Shown: positions 46,529 through 55,432, numbered from the stretch's first letter. The stretch is DNA of 64,000 nt from CAVUOA01 sp963742955 (GCA_963742955.1 CAVUOA010000009.1:372001-436000), one strand, 5' to 3'. Program-made: numbers and translations. Notes: generated from the sequence alone by a model not told the origin.

Positions 46529-46972
46529 TTATTCCTGCTTTCGCAGGAATTTTGTACATTCAGCAACCGCATTCGGTGTTTCAGATATCTTAACAGTAAG
46601 CGATGCAAACCTATTCCCCTCGATTTTCACAAGTTCCTTTCTGATTCGTTCAGTAAAATCATTACAAATATTTTCGACGGTTGAATGATACCCGACAATC
46701 ACTCTTTTCATGTTATTTGTTTCAAGAAAATCTTTAACGATTTTATCATTTTCCCAGCATAGAAATGCATGGTCAAATTCATCAATAATCGGTTTTATAG
46801 CTTTACTAAGGTCATAGAAATCAATAATCATGCCGTCCTTGTTGAGTTCACCCTCGATTTCGACCATCATGTAATATGAATGTCCGTGAAGATTCTTACA
46901 CAACCCGTCGTGAAAAGGCAGCCTGTGCCCCATTTCCCACCTGAATTCTTTTGATATTTTCATAATTAACAA
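46529..46972 (-). CDS. queD: 6-carboxytetrahydropterin synthase QueD
   Basis: A 147-residue protein of the tunnelling fold. The zinc ligands and catalytic Cys are in MGHRLPFHDGLCKNLHGHSY; MIIDFYDLSKAIKPIIDEFDHAFL and GYHSTVENICNDF are typical. It makes 6-carboxytetrahydropterin from 7,8-dihydroneopterin triphosphate. The last codons (KFLRKQE) and the stop lie in the palindromic repeat. A second ATG at 46963 (MKISKEF) is the likelier start. No queF, tgt or folE is in the window. Confidence 0.93.
   Translation of the reverse strand: MLIMKISKEFRWEMGHRLPFHDGLCKNLHGHSYYMMVEIEGELNKDGMIIDFYDLSKAIKPIIDEFDHAFLCWENDKIVKDFLETNNMKRVIVGYHSTVENICNDFTERIRKELVKIEGNRFASLTVKISETPNAVAECTKFLRKQE
46531..46550. 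repeat. Palindromic repeat, ATTCCCGC...GCGGGAAT family, copy 2
   Basis: ATTCCTGCTTTCGCAGGAAT is a perfect hairpin, differing from copy 1 by a compensated C-G to T-A pair. It lies at the queD/queE junction, supplying the queD C-terminus and stop. Confidence 0.7.
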
Positions 46973-47012
46973 AGTTAATTAAATTTAGAGCAAAATTAAA
47001 GATAATTTAAAT

Positions 47013-47474
47013 ATGAAAATAATACAGGCAGTTGAGCAAAAGCAAATTGAAATTGTTAAAGAACTGTTTTTAGAATACGGCAAATCACTCGATTTTGAGC
47101 TTTGTTTTCAGGATTTTGATAAAGAATTAGCAGAATTACCGGGTGAATACACACCTCCCCATGGCAGATTATATTTAGCAGAACAAAATAATAAACCTGC
47201 CGGGTGTATAGCTTTAAGAAAGATTGATAAAGAGATATGCGAAATGAAAAGACTGTATGTAAAGCCTGAATTCAGAGGGATCGGCTTAGGAAGTAAACTT
47301 GTAATTAAACTGATTGAAGATGCTAAATTTATCGGATATAAAAAAATGAGGCTTGATACCGTACCCTCTATGGAGTCTGCTCAAAAGCTTTATTACTCAA
47401 TGGGTTTTGTTGAAATTGAACCTTACAGGGTTAACCCTGTTCAGGGAGCAAAATATATGGAATTGGAGCTGTAA
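47013..47474 (+). CDS. GNAT-family N-acetyltransferase
   Basis: A 153-residue protein. The acetyl-CoA loop is in VKPEFRGIGLGSKLVIKLIEDAK, an R-G-x-G-L-G form of the Q/RxxGxG/A motif, after the KRLYV strand. The MGFVEIEPY end is typical. The N-terminal segment (EIVKELFLEYGKSLDF) resembles the small GNAT acyltransferases of bacteria; the acceptor is unknown. It starts 40 bases from the divergent queD gene. Confidence 0.88.
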   Translation: MKIIQAVEQKQIEIVKELFLEYGKSLDFELCFQDFDKELAELPGEYTPPHGRLYLAEQNNKPAGCIALRKIDKEICEMKRLYVKPEFRGIGLGSKLVIKLIEDAKFIGYKKMRLDTVPSMESAQKLYYSMGFVEIEPYRVNPVQGAKYMELEL

Positions 47475-47582
47475 CAAAACCTGTCGCCTTGAAGCAATAA
47501 TTTCTGTATTGTATCGTTTCCTGTTATTGATTATGTTTTAAGCATGATAATTCACATCTAAAAATATAACGGAGGCTAATAA

Positions 47583-48878
47583 ATGAAGGTCTTCTTTTAT
47601 ACAATAATTTCACTTGTCTTTTTTATCAACTTAACTTTCTCGCAGCAATGGTGGTTTGAACAAACTTCAAACACAACCAATAACCTTCAATCAGTATCAG
47701 TGTATAATAATCAAACAGCATGGATTTGCGGTGTATCTGGAACTGTTCTTAGAACAACAAATACAGGCAATAATTGGATAAACGCAAACTCAGGCTCAAT
47801 TCCGGCTAATGCAGATTTAGTAAACATTTGGGCTATCGATGGCGCAACAGCGCTGGTTGCCGGAGATTTGGGTTCAAGCACTGGTGTTTGGAAAACAACT
47901 GACGGAGGTACAAACTGGATTCAGGTTTTCGCTCAAACCGGCGGCTTTATAGATGCAATTGCGATGAAAGACGGGTTTCCGTACGAGGGAATTATGATTG
48001 GTGACCCGGTTGGAGGAAGATGGTCTGTTTGGAAAACAATAAATGCAGGAACGAACTGGGATTCTGCGGGACTTTACATACCTCAAAACGGAATTGAAGC
48101 AGGATGGAATAACTCGATATGTTATACGGGCTCAAGCATCTGGTTCGGAACAAATAATTCCAGGATATATTATTCAAGTAATGACGGTATTTCATGGTTA
48201 AGCCGCTCAACAGCCCCGGAACAAAACTCATATTCTATTTTCTTTTCGAACGCATGGAATCCTTCCGGTTTGCTTGGCGGCGCTTCACTGATGTTATCGA
48301 ATGATTCCGGAGCTACGTGGACTCCGTTAAATAGCATGGGAACAGGGAATTTCGGAGGAATAACCGGACTGCCTGTACCTGTATCTGATTTGTTCATTGA
48401 GCAGATTTGGTACGTTAGGACCAGCGCTAATATATATAAATCAGGGGGAGGTGGTTCGGGCTGGTTTTCAGAGTATCAGGCACAAACAGGAGCATACCTG
48501 CACATATCAAAGGCGAGAAACGGAACATATATTTGGGCAGTCAGAAGTCAGGGCGGAATAACACTATGTACATGTTTTGTTTCGGGTATATCAAAGATTT
48601 CGGGTAAAGTTCCTGATAAATATTTTCTTAAACAAAACTTTCCTAATCCGTTTAATCCCCAAACCAATATTGATTTTGATTTGCCAAAAAAATCACGGGT
48701 GAAGATTAATGTTTATGACGAGACAGGAAGAATTGTAACAAACCTGATTGATAACGATTATACCTCGGGAAGTTACAGGGTAACCTGGGACGCATCAGGA
48801 TACTCAAGCGGAGTGTATTTTTACACGATTATAGCTGATGAATTTGTTCAGACTAAGAAGATGGTTTTAATAAAATAA
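47583..48878 (+). CDS. Secreted BNR/Ycf48-like propeller protein with T9SS sorting domain
   Basis: A 431-residue protein. The start has a good ribosome site (GGAGG, 9 bases upstream). The signal peptide is cleaved near LTFSQ. The body is made of BNR-like blades with WICGVSGTVLRTTNTGNNW and GVWKTTDGGTNW, as in Ycf48-like/sialidase propellers. The type IX sorting domain covers the last ~85 residues (NFPNPFNPQTNIDFDL, then YSSGVYFYTIIADEFVQTKKMVLIK). It is secreted by the same route as the other T9SS cargo here. The ligand is unknown. Confidence 0.9.
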   Translation: MKVFFYTIISLVFFINLTFSQQWWFEQTSNTTNNLQSVSVYNNQTAWICGVSGTVLRTTNTGNNWINANSGSIPANADLVNIWAIDGATALVAGDLGSSTGVWKTTDGGTNWIQVFAQTGGFIDAIAMKDGFPYEGIMIGDPVGGRWSVWKTINAGTNWDSAGLYIPQNGIEAGWNNSICYTGSSIWFGTNNSRIYYSSNDGISWLSRSTAPEQNSYSIFFSNAWNPSGLLGGASLMLSNDSGATWTPLNSMGTGNFGGITGLPVPVSDLFIEQIWYVRTSANIYKSGGGGSGWFSEYQAQTGAYLHISKARNGTYIWAVRSQGGITLCTCFVSGISKISGKVPDKYFLKQNFPNPFNPQTNIDFDLPKKSRVKINVYDETGRIVTNLIDNDYTSGSYRVTWDASGYSSGVYFYTIIADEFVQTKKMVLIK

Positions 48879-48884
48879 TTAAAA

Positions 48885-48917
48885 AGACCTGTCATGTTTT
48901 AATAACGTAACAGGTCT
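48885..48917 (-). terminator. Terminator of the LamG/T9SS gene
   Basis: AGACCTGT (48885-48892) pairs with ACAGGTCT (48910-48917), loop 17. The minus-strand transcript runs into TTTTTAATT. It may also protect the plus-strand T9SS transcript. Confidence 0.65.
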
Positions 48918-48943
48918 AAGACTAAGAATTTATTGTTAATCAG

Positions 48944-48983
48944 ATTCCCGCCTGACATATCCTGATGAACATTGGGCGGGAAT
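48944..48983. repeat. Palindromic repeat, ATTCCCGC...GCGGGAAT family, copy 3 (long loop)
   Basis: ATTCCCGCC and GGCGGGAAT are separated by about 22 bases that include a second small inverted repeat. It lies between the convergent T9SS genes. Confidence 0.65.
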
Positions 48984-48993
48984 GAGAAATTTT

Positions 48994-51237
48994 TTATTTC
49001 AGTAAAATCATTTTCTTTGTATCCGAAAAATTACCTGCATTTATTCTGTAGAAATATGTACCTGATGACAGGTTTGATGCATCGAGTCTTACTTCATAAG
49101 AACCTGCTTTTTTAAATTCATCTGTTAAATTCATTACTTCCCTGCCAAGAATATCAAACAAGGTTATCTTCACAAATTCATCTTTCGGAATATCAAATTT
49201 TATTGTAGTTGCAGGATTAAACGGGTTTGGATAATTCTGATAAAGGTTGAAATTACGGGGGATATAATTTGAAATCTGCTTAATTGACACAAAATTATTA
49301 AACCTTAATCCCCACCCTCTCAGTACACCAACATCTCCTCCTGCACCATCGACAACCTTTATTGTCCATGTTCCGTTAACGTCAGTTCCTCCAAACTGGT
49401 TAAATGTTTGAACCGGCCGCATAAATCCCCAGGGAGGCAGATATTCATTTGGAGGAGCGGGAAATTCATCCGAGAAAAACGATAATATGTTATCTGCTGA
49501 CCCCCCTGCATTAATTAAAACATTTCTTATCTGTCCGTTTGGCGCTTTTATCGAAATAATTAAATCAGAAACCCACGTATGCTGTATTGAAATAAAAGCC
49601 TCAAGACTTGAGAGTGTACCGGGCACATTAGTAATAATAATTGAATCCGAAACTCCTGCAGGGTTGTTATCGGGAATACCTACAAACGGACTGCTTATCG
49701 CGTAACCGTTCGGGAAAGGATTAGGAGAGCCTGTCCTGTTAATTACTGTTGTATGAGATACAAAATTGCTGCTGAATGCGCCGGGTAAGTTATCGTTTAC
49801 ATAACCGCTGAACCGGCAGTTATTTGTTGAGCCTGTATTGAAAGAACCGTTTATTCCGGTTGTGGGAGCAAAATTGTTAAGACTCCCGTCAAAATTCCAT
49901 GCTGCAACAAGATTAGCGGTAAATGACCTGCAGGAAACAAACATATAGTTTGTAATTTGTTCCGGTGTTAGCGCAGGATTCCATATTCTAAGCTCATCGA
50001 TGAAGCCCTGAGCCGGCAGGTTATATACCTGTGAGTTACCTATATAAACACTATCTGAATTTGCCGGCATTGGTGTCGGAATTAGAGAAGAGGTTCCGCT
50101 TAAAGCTCCTTTAAGATAAAACTTGACTTCAAAATTACTTCCTGAAGCAGCCCAGGTAACGGCAATATGATTCCATTGATTCAGGGTGAGTCCGATTCCG
50201 GTTAAATTCTGAGCAATATTCGAGCCGATGCCAAAATACAGCTTTCCCGAGCTTGCCGCTACACCAAGTATAAAGCTTAAAGTGGATGGGCTTGCTCCTT
50301 TCGAGATAAGGATTTGTTCGTTACTGAAGGAAACCGGATAATACCATAAATCAATTGACCCGTCAGAAGTCTGGTTGAACGCTGAATTACTCGGAACAAT
50401 AACGTAATCATTACTTCCGCCTCCCAGCTTAAGAGCAAAATTATACGGCAAAGGTACGTTATACGGCTGAGCAGTTGATGCTGCGCTTCCAATGTAAGAA
50501 CCGTTATGTCCTCCTATTTCATCGGTGACTAAATCTGTTCTGTTAAATGTCCATGAAGCTAACAAGCCGGAATAATATGAATTTGTTGTCAATTGTCCGT
50601 TTGAATTTGAACCTGAAGCATCGCCTAAACCGATAAACCTGTTATTTATAATTGATGACACGGGAAGCGGAATTGACCAATACCTGACTTCATCTATGTT
50701 TCCTATAAATGCATTTCCTACAAAACCCTGGCTGCCACCGATTCTTATGCCATCTGAATTAATATTCCATGCTGCAGCGCTGCTAACGGTTGAACCGGTC
50801 TGAGCACCATTTAAATAAAATTTAACGTTGAAATTCGGTCCCCCGCTCCATGTAACTGCTACATGGGACCATTGATTCAGCGGCGGGGCGGTTCCCCCTG
50901 TATTAGTAATGTTTGTTGTCCCAATCCGCAAATACATTAAGCCTGTTCCCGAAGTTAACCCCCATAAGAAAGAAACATTTGTTGCAGCACCTTTTGAAAT
51001 AAGCGTCTTATCCGTTCCGATATAAGAAGTCGGATAAACCCACATCTCCAGTGAACCATCTTCGTTCTGGTCAAAAGATGAACTGTAAGTTACATTAACA
51101 TAACTTGCCGCAATACCCAGGCCGCTTAAATACCTATTTGAATTCAGGTAACCGTACTCATCTGTAATCCCCTGTGAAAATGAGATATTAAAAAATAAGA
51201 AAAGAAATGAAAGAAAGTAAAAAATATGCTTTTTCAT
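48994..51237 (-). CDS. Secreted double-LamG, P-domain protein with T9SS sorting domain
   Basis: About 747 residues from ATG 51237; an upstream ATG at 51288 would add 17 polar residues before the signal peptide. Signal peptide ends near FSQ. LamG-like domain 1 spans about 35-235 (SLEMWVYPTSYIGTDKTLISKG), domain 2 about 260-480 (DGSIDLWYYPVSFSNEQILISKG), both beta-sandwich concanavalin-type. A proprotein convertase P-domain follows at about 510-655 (QHTWVSDLIISIKAPNGQ, NGTWTIKVVDGAGGDVGVL). The T9SS domain ends the protein (NYPNPFNPATTIKFDI, SDTKKMILLK). Probably a cell-surface carbohydrate- or protein-binding protein. Ends before a terminator. Confidence 0.9.
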   Translation of the reverse strand: MKKHIFYFLSFLFLFFNISFSQGITDEYGYLNSNRYLSGLGIAASYVNVTYSSSFDQNEDGSLEMWVYPTSYIGTDKTLISKGAATNVSFLWGLTSGTGLMYLRIGTTNITNTGGTAPPLNQWSHVAVTWSGGPNFNVKFYLNGAQTGSTVSSAAAWNINSDGIRIGGSQGFVGNAFIGNIDEVRYWSIPLPVSSIINNRFIGLGDASGSNSNGQLTTNSYYSGLLASWTFNRTDLVTDEIGGHNGSYIGSAASTAQPYNVPLPYNFALKLGGGSNDYVIVPSNSAFNQTSDGSIDLWYYPVSFSNEQILISKGASPSTLSFILGVAASSGKLYFGIGSNIAQNLTGIGLTLNQWNHIAVTWAASGSNFEVKFYLKGALSGTSSLIPTPMPANSDSVYIGNSQVYNLPAQGFIDELRIWNPALTPEQITNYMFVSCRSFTANLVAAWNFDGSLNNFAPTTGINGSFNTGSTNNCRFSGYVNDNLPGAFSSNFVSHTTVINRTGSPNPFPNGYAISSPFVGIPDNNPAGVSDSIIITNVPGTLSSLEAFISIQHTWVSDLIISIKAPNGQIRNVLINAGGSADNILSFFSDEFPAPPNEYLPPWGFMRPVQTFNQFGGTDVNGTWTIKVVDGAGGDVGVLRGWGLRFNNFVSIKQISNYIPRNFNLYQNYPNPFNPATTIKFDIPKDEFVKITLFDILGREVMNLTDEFKKAGSYEVRLDASNLSSGTYFYRINAGNFSDTKKMILLK

Positions 51238-51384
51238 TTGTTTACACCGCTGTTCCTGCTGAATAGATTTTAGTATAGTGTATTTCATAAAAATTGGTTA
51301 AACAATATATTATTTGATGCGTTATTGACTATGAATGGAATTGTAAATGTTAATTGATTGTTATTAATTTAGTGTAAGTTACGA

Positions 51385-51392
51385 TAAATTTG
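51385..51392 (+). promoter_or_regulatory. Candidate -7 box of the tmRNA promoter
   Basis: TAAATTTG matches the Bacteroidetes consensus TAnnTTTG exactly, about 23 bases before the mature tmRNA 5' end. Its -33 partner is weak: the nearest TTG is 24 bases upstream (51358-51360). The short leader would be cut by RNase P. Confidence 0.4.
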
Positions 51393-51414
51393 GAAAATTT
51401 ACGAAGCAAAATAT

Positions 51415-51780
51415 GGGGATGAACTTGGTTTCGACGGGGATACTAGATGGTTAGGACTGCATTCCGTGTTCTCAGCCAGCACGTTAAAAAGGGTGAAAAG
51501 TCAAATTTAAAAGACAACTATAACTACGCATTGGCTGCCTAAATAAATAAGGGCAACCCGTCTTCTGCCGCTCCCTCGCCCACCGGGATGGCAGCAAGGC
51601 GTCACAATGAGGGGCTGGCTGTTTTATTTAACTTGAGATAAAACAGTAAGAAAACATCAAGTGTAGTTATTGGCAATCTTTCCTGCAGGAGTGCCACTAA
51701 TGAAATTAAAATGCGGGATATGAATGTAGGCGTCTTAATGGTCTTATCTTCGGACCCGGGTTCGACTCCCGGCATCTCCA
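51415..51780 (+). ncRNA. ssrA: Transfer-messenger RNA
   Basis: The 5' end GGGGATGAACTTGGTTTCGA and the 3' end GGTTCGACTCCCGGCATCTCCA form the tRNA-like half: GGGGATG pairs with CATCTCC, and TTCGACTC is the T-arm loop. CCA is not encoded (CAA follows). The tag frame reads SNLKDNYNYALAA and stops at TAA 51540-51542; the NYALAA-type end is the normal proteolysis signal. Downstream pseudoknot stems are visible (CCCTCGCCCACCGGG and AGTGTAGTTATTGG regions). It rescues stalled ribosomes with SmpB. The exact resume codon is uncertain (TCA or AAT). Confidence 0.95.
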
Positions 51781-51785
51781 CAAAA

Positions 51786-51815
51786 AAACCCGGTATAAAC
51801 CGGGCTTTTTTTTAT
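51786..51815. terminator. Terminator of tmRNA and yidC
   Basis: AACCCGG, TATAAA loop, CCGGGCTTTTTTTT. It lies between ssrA (plus) and the stop of yidC (minus) and has A/T runs on both sides. Confidence 0.85.
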
Positions 51816-51818
51816 ATA

Positions 51819-53624
51819 TCACTTTCGTCCTTTGTTCTTCAAAACAGGTTTTGGAGGAGCTTCATTTACGGCAGCTTCGTTCTTTTTCTTTCTGTGAGTA
51901 ACAAAATACTGCTCGACTATTGATAGCAGGTTGAAAATAAAATAATATAGGTTCAAACCAGCCGGTAAGTTAGTAAACAGCAATGTCATCATAATAGGCA
52001 TAATGTATACCATGCTCTGCTGTTTGGGGTCTTTAACTGTCATCTTCTGCTGAATGAACATTGTTATACCCATAAGAAGAGCAAGCCCGGAAATATCGCT
52101 TATACCAAACAAAGGGATTTTAAACGGCAGCTGCATTATAACATCAGGCACAGCAAGGTCCTTAATCCACAGACCGAAATACGCCTGCCTGAGCTCGATA
52201 GTTGAGTTAAATACCCCGAACAATGCGTAAAGTATCGGCATTTGCAGTAGCAGAGGTAAACAACCGCCTGCAGGGTTAATTTTTTCTTCTTTGTAAAATT
52301 TCATCAAAGCCTGCTGCTGTTTCTGCGGGTCGTCTTTATACTTCTCTTTTAATGCATTCATCTTCGGCTGCATATCTGTCATCTTCCTCATTGATTTCAT
52401 CTGGTACCTTGTGAAAGGATTCAGCACAATCTTCATAAGAACTGAGAATATTATAATCACAAGTCCCCAGTTAGAAATGAAATTATGAATGAATAGAAAT
52501 ACTGGTAAAATTAAATACTGAGCTATCGGTCTTACAATGAAATCGAGTGAGAAACGCATCGTTTTCTCAAGCTCGAGGTTGTAGCTTTTAAGAATTTTGT
52601 AGTCTACCGGCCCTAAATATACGTTAAACGAGTTCTTTTCAAGCTTATCATTTTTAATCTGCATTTTAAGAGCTATCGAGTAATTCTCTTCAAAACCGTT
52701 ATTTGGCAGTACGCTTCTTGAGCCGGTAATGTAAGTACCAGATGCCTTGGGGTCTTTGGCAATTAAAGCAACGCAGAAATATTTAATCCTTGAACATACC
52801 CAGTCTGCATTGCCGTTTAAATCAGACTTATACTGCTGGTCGGTTTTTGAAGCATCAACAATTTCCAGCTCGCCGCCCATATATGAAAATGCTTCGGCGT
52901 GTCCGCCTTCCACATCGCTTCTGTACTCTGTTAGTTTAAGTGAGTTTTCCCATACAAGCTGGTATTCAAAATTAGAAATGAATTTGTTGGGATTTGATAA
53001 TTCTATATCAACACCAAAAAGATATGAATCATTTTTAAACGTATAAATCTTGGTAATCTTCGCTCCTGAAGAATCATCGACAGGAAGTGTATAAGTAAGC
53101 TTAACATCTCCGCTTCCGGAAACATCAATTTTATCCCACGGCGAATAGGTAGAGTTGAAATACAGGTCTTTTGTGTTGATAAACTTACCTTCTGTTGAAT
53201 TGAAAAGAAGGTTTAATTCACCACCTTTATCGAGATATAAAAGCTGAACAGGAAAGCCATCCCATGTCTTAAACCCTTTAACCTGGTATTTTATAATAGA
53301 GCCGCCTTTGGTCGAGAACTCCGCATAATACTTATCTGTTTCAATCCTGATAATCTTATCTTCTCCTTTTTCGAACTTCGTAAACATCACTCCGTACTTA
53401 AGGGAATCGTTAGCCGGAGCGTTCTGGTTTGTTATAACAGAATCTTTCTTAATATCTTTTTTTAAGGAGTCTTTGGGCACAAGTTTACTGAGCGAATCCT
53501 GTATCTGTTGTGTAATCTCTTCCTTTTTACGTTTATCTTCGACTGAATTTTTGTTCTGTATATAAAGCCATACCATCAGTATGATGCCTATAATGACAAA
53601 ACCTAATATTGATCTTTTATCCAT
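51819..53624 (-). CDS. yidC: Membrane protein insertase YidC
   Basis: A 601-residue protein, normal length. It has an N-terminal TM (ILGFVIIGIILMVWLYI), a large periplasmic beta-sandwich (about 75-345, VELSNPNKFISNFEYQLVW), then the conserved 60KD_IMP core from about residue 370: NWGLVIIIFSVLMKIVLNPF, RYQMKSMRKMTDMQPKMNALKEKYKDD (in part), LQMPILYALF and YIMPIMMTLLFTNLPAGLNLYY. A short basic C-terminus ends in PVLKNKGRK. It inserts inner-membrane proteins together with or without SecYEG. Part of the conserved rpmH-rnpA-yidD-yidC cluster. Confidence 0.95.
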   Translation of the reverse strand: MDKRSILGFVIIGIILMVWLYIQNKNSVEDKRKKEEITQQIQDSLSKLVPKDSLKKDIKKDSVITNQNAPANDSLKYGVMFTKFEKGEDKIIRIETDKYYAEFSTKGGSIIKYQVKGFKTWDGFPVQLLYLDKGGELNLLFNSTEGKFINTKDLYFNSTYSPWDKIDVSGSGDVKLTYTLPVDDSSGAKITKIYTFKNDSYLFGVDIELSNPNKFISNFEYQLVWENSLKLTEYRSDVEGGHAEAFSYMGGELEIVDASKTDQQYKSDLNGNADWVCSRIKYFCVALIAKDPKASGTYITGSRSVLPNNGFEENYSIALKMQIKNDKLEKNSFNVYLGPVDYKILKSYNLELEKTMRFSLDFIVRPIAQYLILPVFLFIHNFISNWGLVIIIFSVLMKIVLNPFTRYQMKSMRKMTDMQPKMNALKEKYKDDPQKQQQALMKFYKEEKINPAGGCLPLLLQMPILYALFGVFNSTIELRQAYFGLWIKDLAVPDVIMQLPFKIPLFGISDISGLALLMGITMFIQQKMTVKDPKQQSMVYIMPIMMTLLFTNLPAGLNLYYFIFNLLSIVEQYFVTHRKKKNEAAVNEAPPKPVLKNKGRK

Positions 53625-53664
53625 TTAAATTTATTACGTGTTCCCTTAGTTATTTAAAATTGAT

Positions 53665-53889
53665 TCAAGGTACAGGGTCATAGCCGCCCTCGAAGAAAGG
53701 ATTGCACTTCAAAATTCTTTTAGCAGAAAGATATCCGCCTTTGAAAACACCGTGTTTTTCAAAAGCCTCAATGGCGTACTGTGAACATGTCGGGTAGTGT
53801 CTGCATGAAGGCGGAAATAACGGAGAAATAAAAATCTTGTAAATTTTTATAAGAAATATGAACCAGTATTTAGGGTTAAAATATTTCAT
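53665..53889 (-). CDS. yidD: Membrane protein insertion efficiency factor YidD
   Basis: A 74-residue protein with the hallmark FISPLFPPSCRHYPTCSQYAIEAFEKHG and CNPFFEGGYDPVP motifs, including the three cysteines. Predicted to be a small membrane-associated helper of YidC insertion. It overlaps rnpA by 4 bases (ATGA) and lies 41 bases before yidC. Confidence 0.95.
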   Translation of the reverse strand: MKYFNPKYWFIFLIKIYKIFISPLFPPSCRHYPTCSQYAIEAFEKHGVFKGGYLSAKRILKCNPFFEGGYDPVP

Positions 53890-54292
53890 TTTTTAATTTT
53901 CCTGATGATTTTCTCCAGTAAAGCCTTCATATCATTATTGAGAGTGCGGAAATCAAGTTCGCTGTATATACTATAAGACGATTGTGTTAGTGTGAAGAGT
54001 GCATTCAACCGGATATTTTCTTCCGCTGCAAGCTCAAGCAAACTGAGCTTATTCAACCTGTAAGTCTCTCTTAATAGCCTTCTTAAGCGGTTTCTATCGT
54101 GAGATTTTTTAATTTTTTTTTTGACATTAAAAAACCGACTTTAACAGGAAAGTCGGAAATGCTTTCACTGACTTCAAAAAATACAGCAATATGCCCCGCC
54201 TCAAGCCTTAAGCCCCCGGCAAGAACACCTTCAAAACTCCTGAAGCCCCGGATAATCTCATTACGCCCTAAAGTATAAATCTTTTTTTTCAA
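53886..54292 (-). CDS. rnpA: RNase P protein component, one frameshift in an A10 run
   Basis: The first 61 residues read to VKVGFLMSKKK before the frame runs out at 54083. The minus-strand run of ten A (top-strand T10 at 54113-54122) becomes eleven A in the repaired version, giving MSKKKIKKSHDRNRLRRLLRETYRLNK, the RNP signature with the conserved R-N-R motif. The protein then ends at TGA 53886, overlapping yidD. Repaired length is about 135 residues. RnpA is essential for tRNA 5' processing, so a truly broken copy is very unlikely. Confidence 0.9.
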
Positions 54293-54309
54293 TGCAGATA
54301 TAAAAAAAT

Positions 54310-54462
54310 CTACCTTGTGAATTCATCACTCACCGTAAGTTTTTTTCTTCCCTTAGCTCTTCGCCTGGCGAGTACCTTTCTTCCGTCTTTTGATTTCATT
54401 CTTTCCCTGAAACCATGCTTGTTTTTACGCTTTGTGTTGCTCGGCTGATAAGTTCTTTTCAA
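54310..54462 (-). CDS. rpmH: 50S ribosomal protein L34
   Basis: A 50-residue protein starting at TTG 54462: MKRTYQPSNTKRKNKHGFRE, then RMKSKDGRKVLARRRAKGRKK and the ending LTVSDEFTR. This is the complete L34 motif set. It is too small for most gene callers and starts with a non-ATG codon. It sits 17 bases upstream of rnpA, the universal rpmH-rnpA order. No dnaA lies on the other side, so no origin is indicated. Confidence 0.93.
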   Translation of the reverse strand: MKRTYQPSNTKRKNKHGFRERMKSKDGRKVLARRRAKGRKKLTVSDEFTR

Positions 54463-54556
54463 TTTTGCTCCGTTAAATTAAAATTAAACTCTTAAATTTT
54501 ATGTAAACCGTAATTTAGCCATATTTAAACAGATATTCAAGGAAGTGAAATACCCC

Positions 54557-55432
54557 CTATTTCCCCGGCTTTTTAGAAGTTTTAACCGTTTCAGGCTGAA
54601 TTGCTGCATTCTTATTTAAATAAAGCAGGTAAATTCCCAAAATAATCAAAGGTATTGATATTACCTGAGCCTCTGATAGTCCGAACAATATTCTCGGATT
54701 CAGTCTCATAAACTCTATCAATAACCGGGAAAAACCACTTAATATTAAATAAAGACCAAATAACTTTCCATCAAGCTTAAATTTCTTACGGTAAGTCCAT
54801 AATACCGCAAGTATAATAACAGCAAGTATAAACTCGTATATCGGTGTGGGATGACAGAGGGTATTATCAGGCACTATACCTCCGAATTTCTGAGCTATAT
54901 CAGTTCCTTTGAAAGCAACCGAAGGTGGTAAAGTCCCATGTGAGTAATTTGTTCCCCACGGCACCCAAGATGCAAATTCGGAAATCGGAATTCCGTAGTC
55001 CCCGTCTCCGGCAAGGTGGCATCCAATACGCGCTATACCGTAACCGATAGCAAGACTGGGAGCGGCAGCATCGCAAACTCTGAGAAACGGGATTTTCTTA
55101 GCCCTGATATAAATATAAATTAATAAAGTTGCCAGAATAAACCCGCCGTAAAATGTTAAGCCCTGTGCAGAAAACAATCCATCTGTAGAAAACAGCTTAC
55201 CCGAAGGCAGAGAAGTTATATAAGACCATTCTTCAATTATATAAAGCAGTTTTGCGCCTATTACACCGCCTATTAAAGCAAGGAAAGTCATGTTTACTGC
55301 TACATTTTCATCCATCAGCTTTCGTTTGAATTCTTTGGAAAGAAGATAGCTTGCAATAATAAAGCTTATACCAAGCATCAAGCCGTAGCTGTAAACAGGA
55401 ATAGGACCTAATTGAAAAAGTTTTGGTATCAT
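54557..55432 (-). CDS. lgt: Prolipoprotein diacylglyceryl transferase
   Basis: A 291-residue protein with seven hydrophobic helices. It has SYGLMLGISFIIASYLL, the family's region RIGCHLAGDGDYGIP (the R-I-G-C-x-x-A-G-D-G-D-x-G variant found in Bacteroidetes), HPTPIYEF and the LYLILSGFSRLLIEFMRLNPR ending. It moves diacylglycerol from phosphatidylglycerol to the lipobox Cys of preprolipoproteins, consistent with the lipoproteins in this window. Start TAATG overlaps the stop of the upstream hypothetical gene. Confidence 0.95.
   Translation of the reverse strand: MIPKLFQLGPIPVYSYGLMLGISFIIASYLLSKEFKRKLMDENVAVNMTFLALIGGVIGAKLLYIIEEWSYITSLPSGKLFSTDGLFSAQGLTFYGGFILATLLIYIYIRAKKIPFLRVCDAAAPSLAIGYGIARIGCHLAGDGDYGIPISEFASWVPWGTNYSHGTLPPSVAFKGTDIAQKFGGIVPDNTLCHPTPIYEFILAVIILAVLWTYRKKFKLDGKLFGLYLILSGFSRLLIEFMRLNPRILFGLSEAQVISIPLIILGIYLLYLNKNAAIQPETVKTSKKPGK

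Noticed and set aside
51501..51542. Short open frame in tmRNA as an independent gene
   Set aside because: It is the proteolysis-tag reading frame of ssrA, with the expected ALAA end.
54083..54500. Possible origin of replication near rpmH-rnpA
   Set aside because: dnaA is absent, lgt and hisS lie upstream, and no DnaA-box cluster or AT unwinding repeat is seen.
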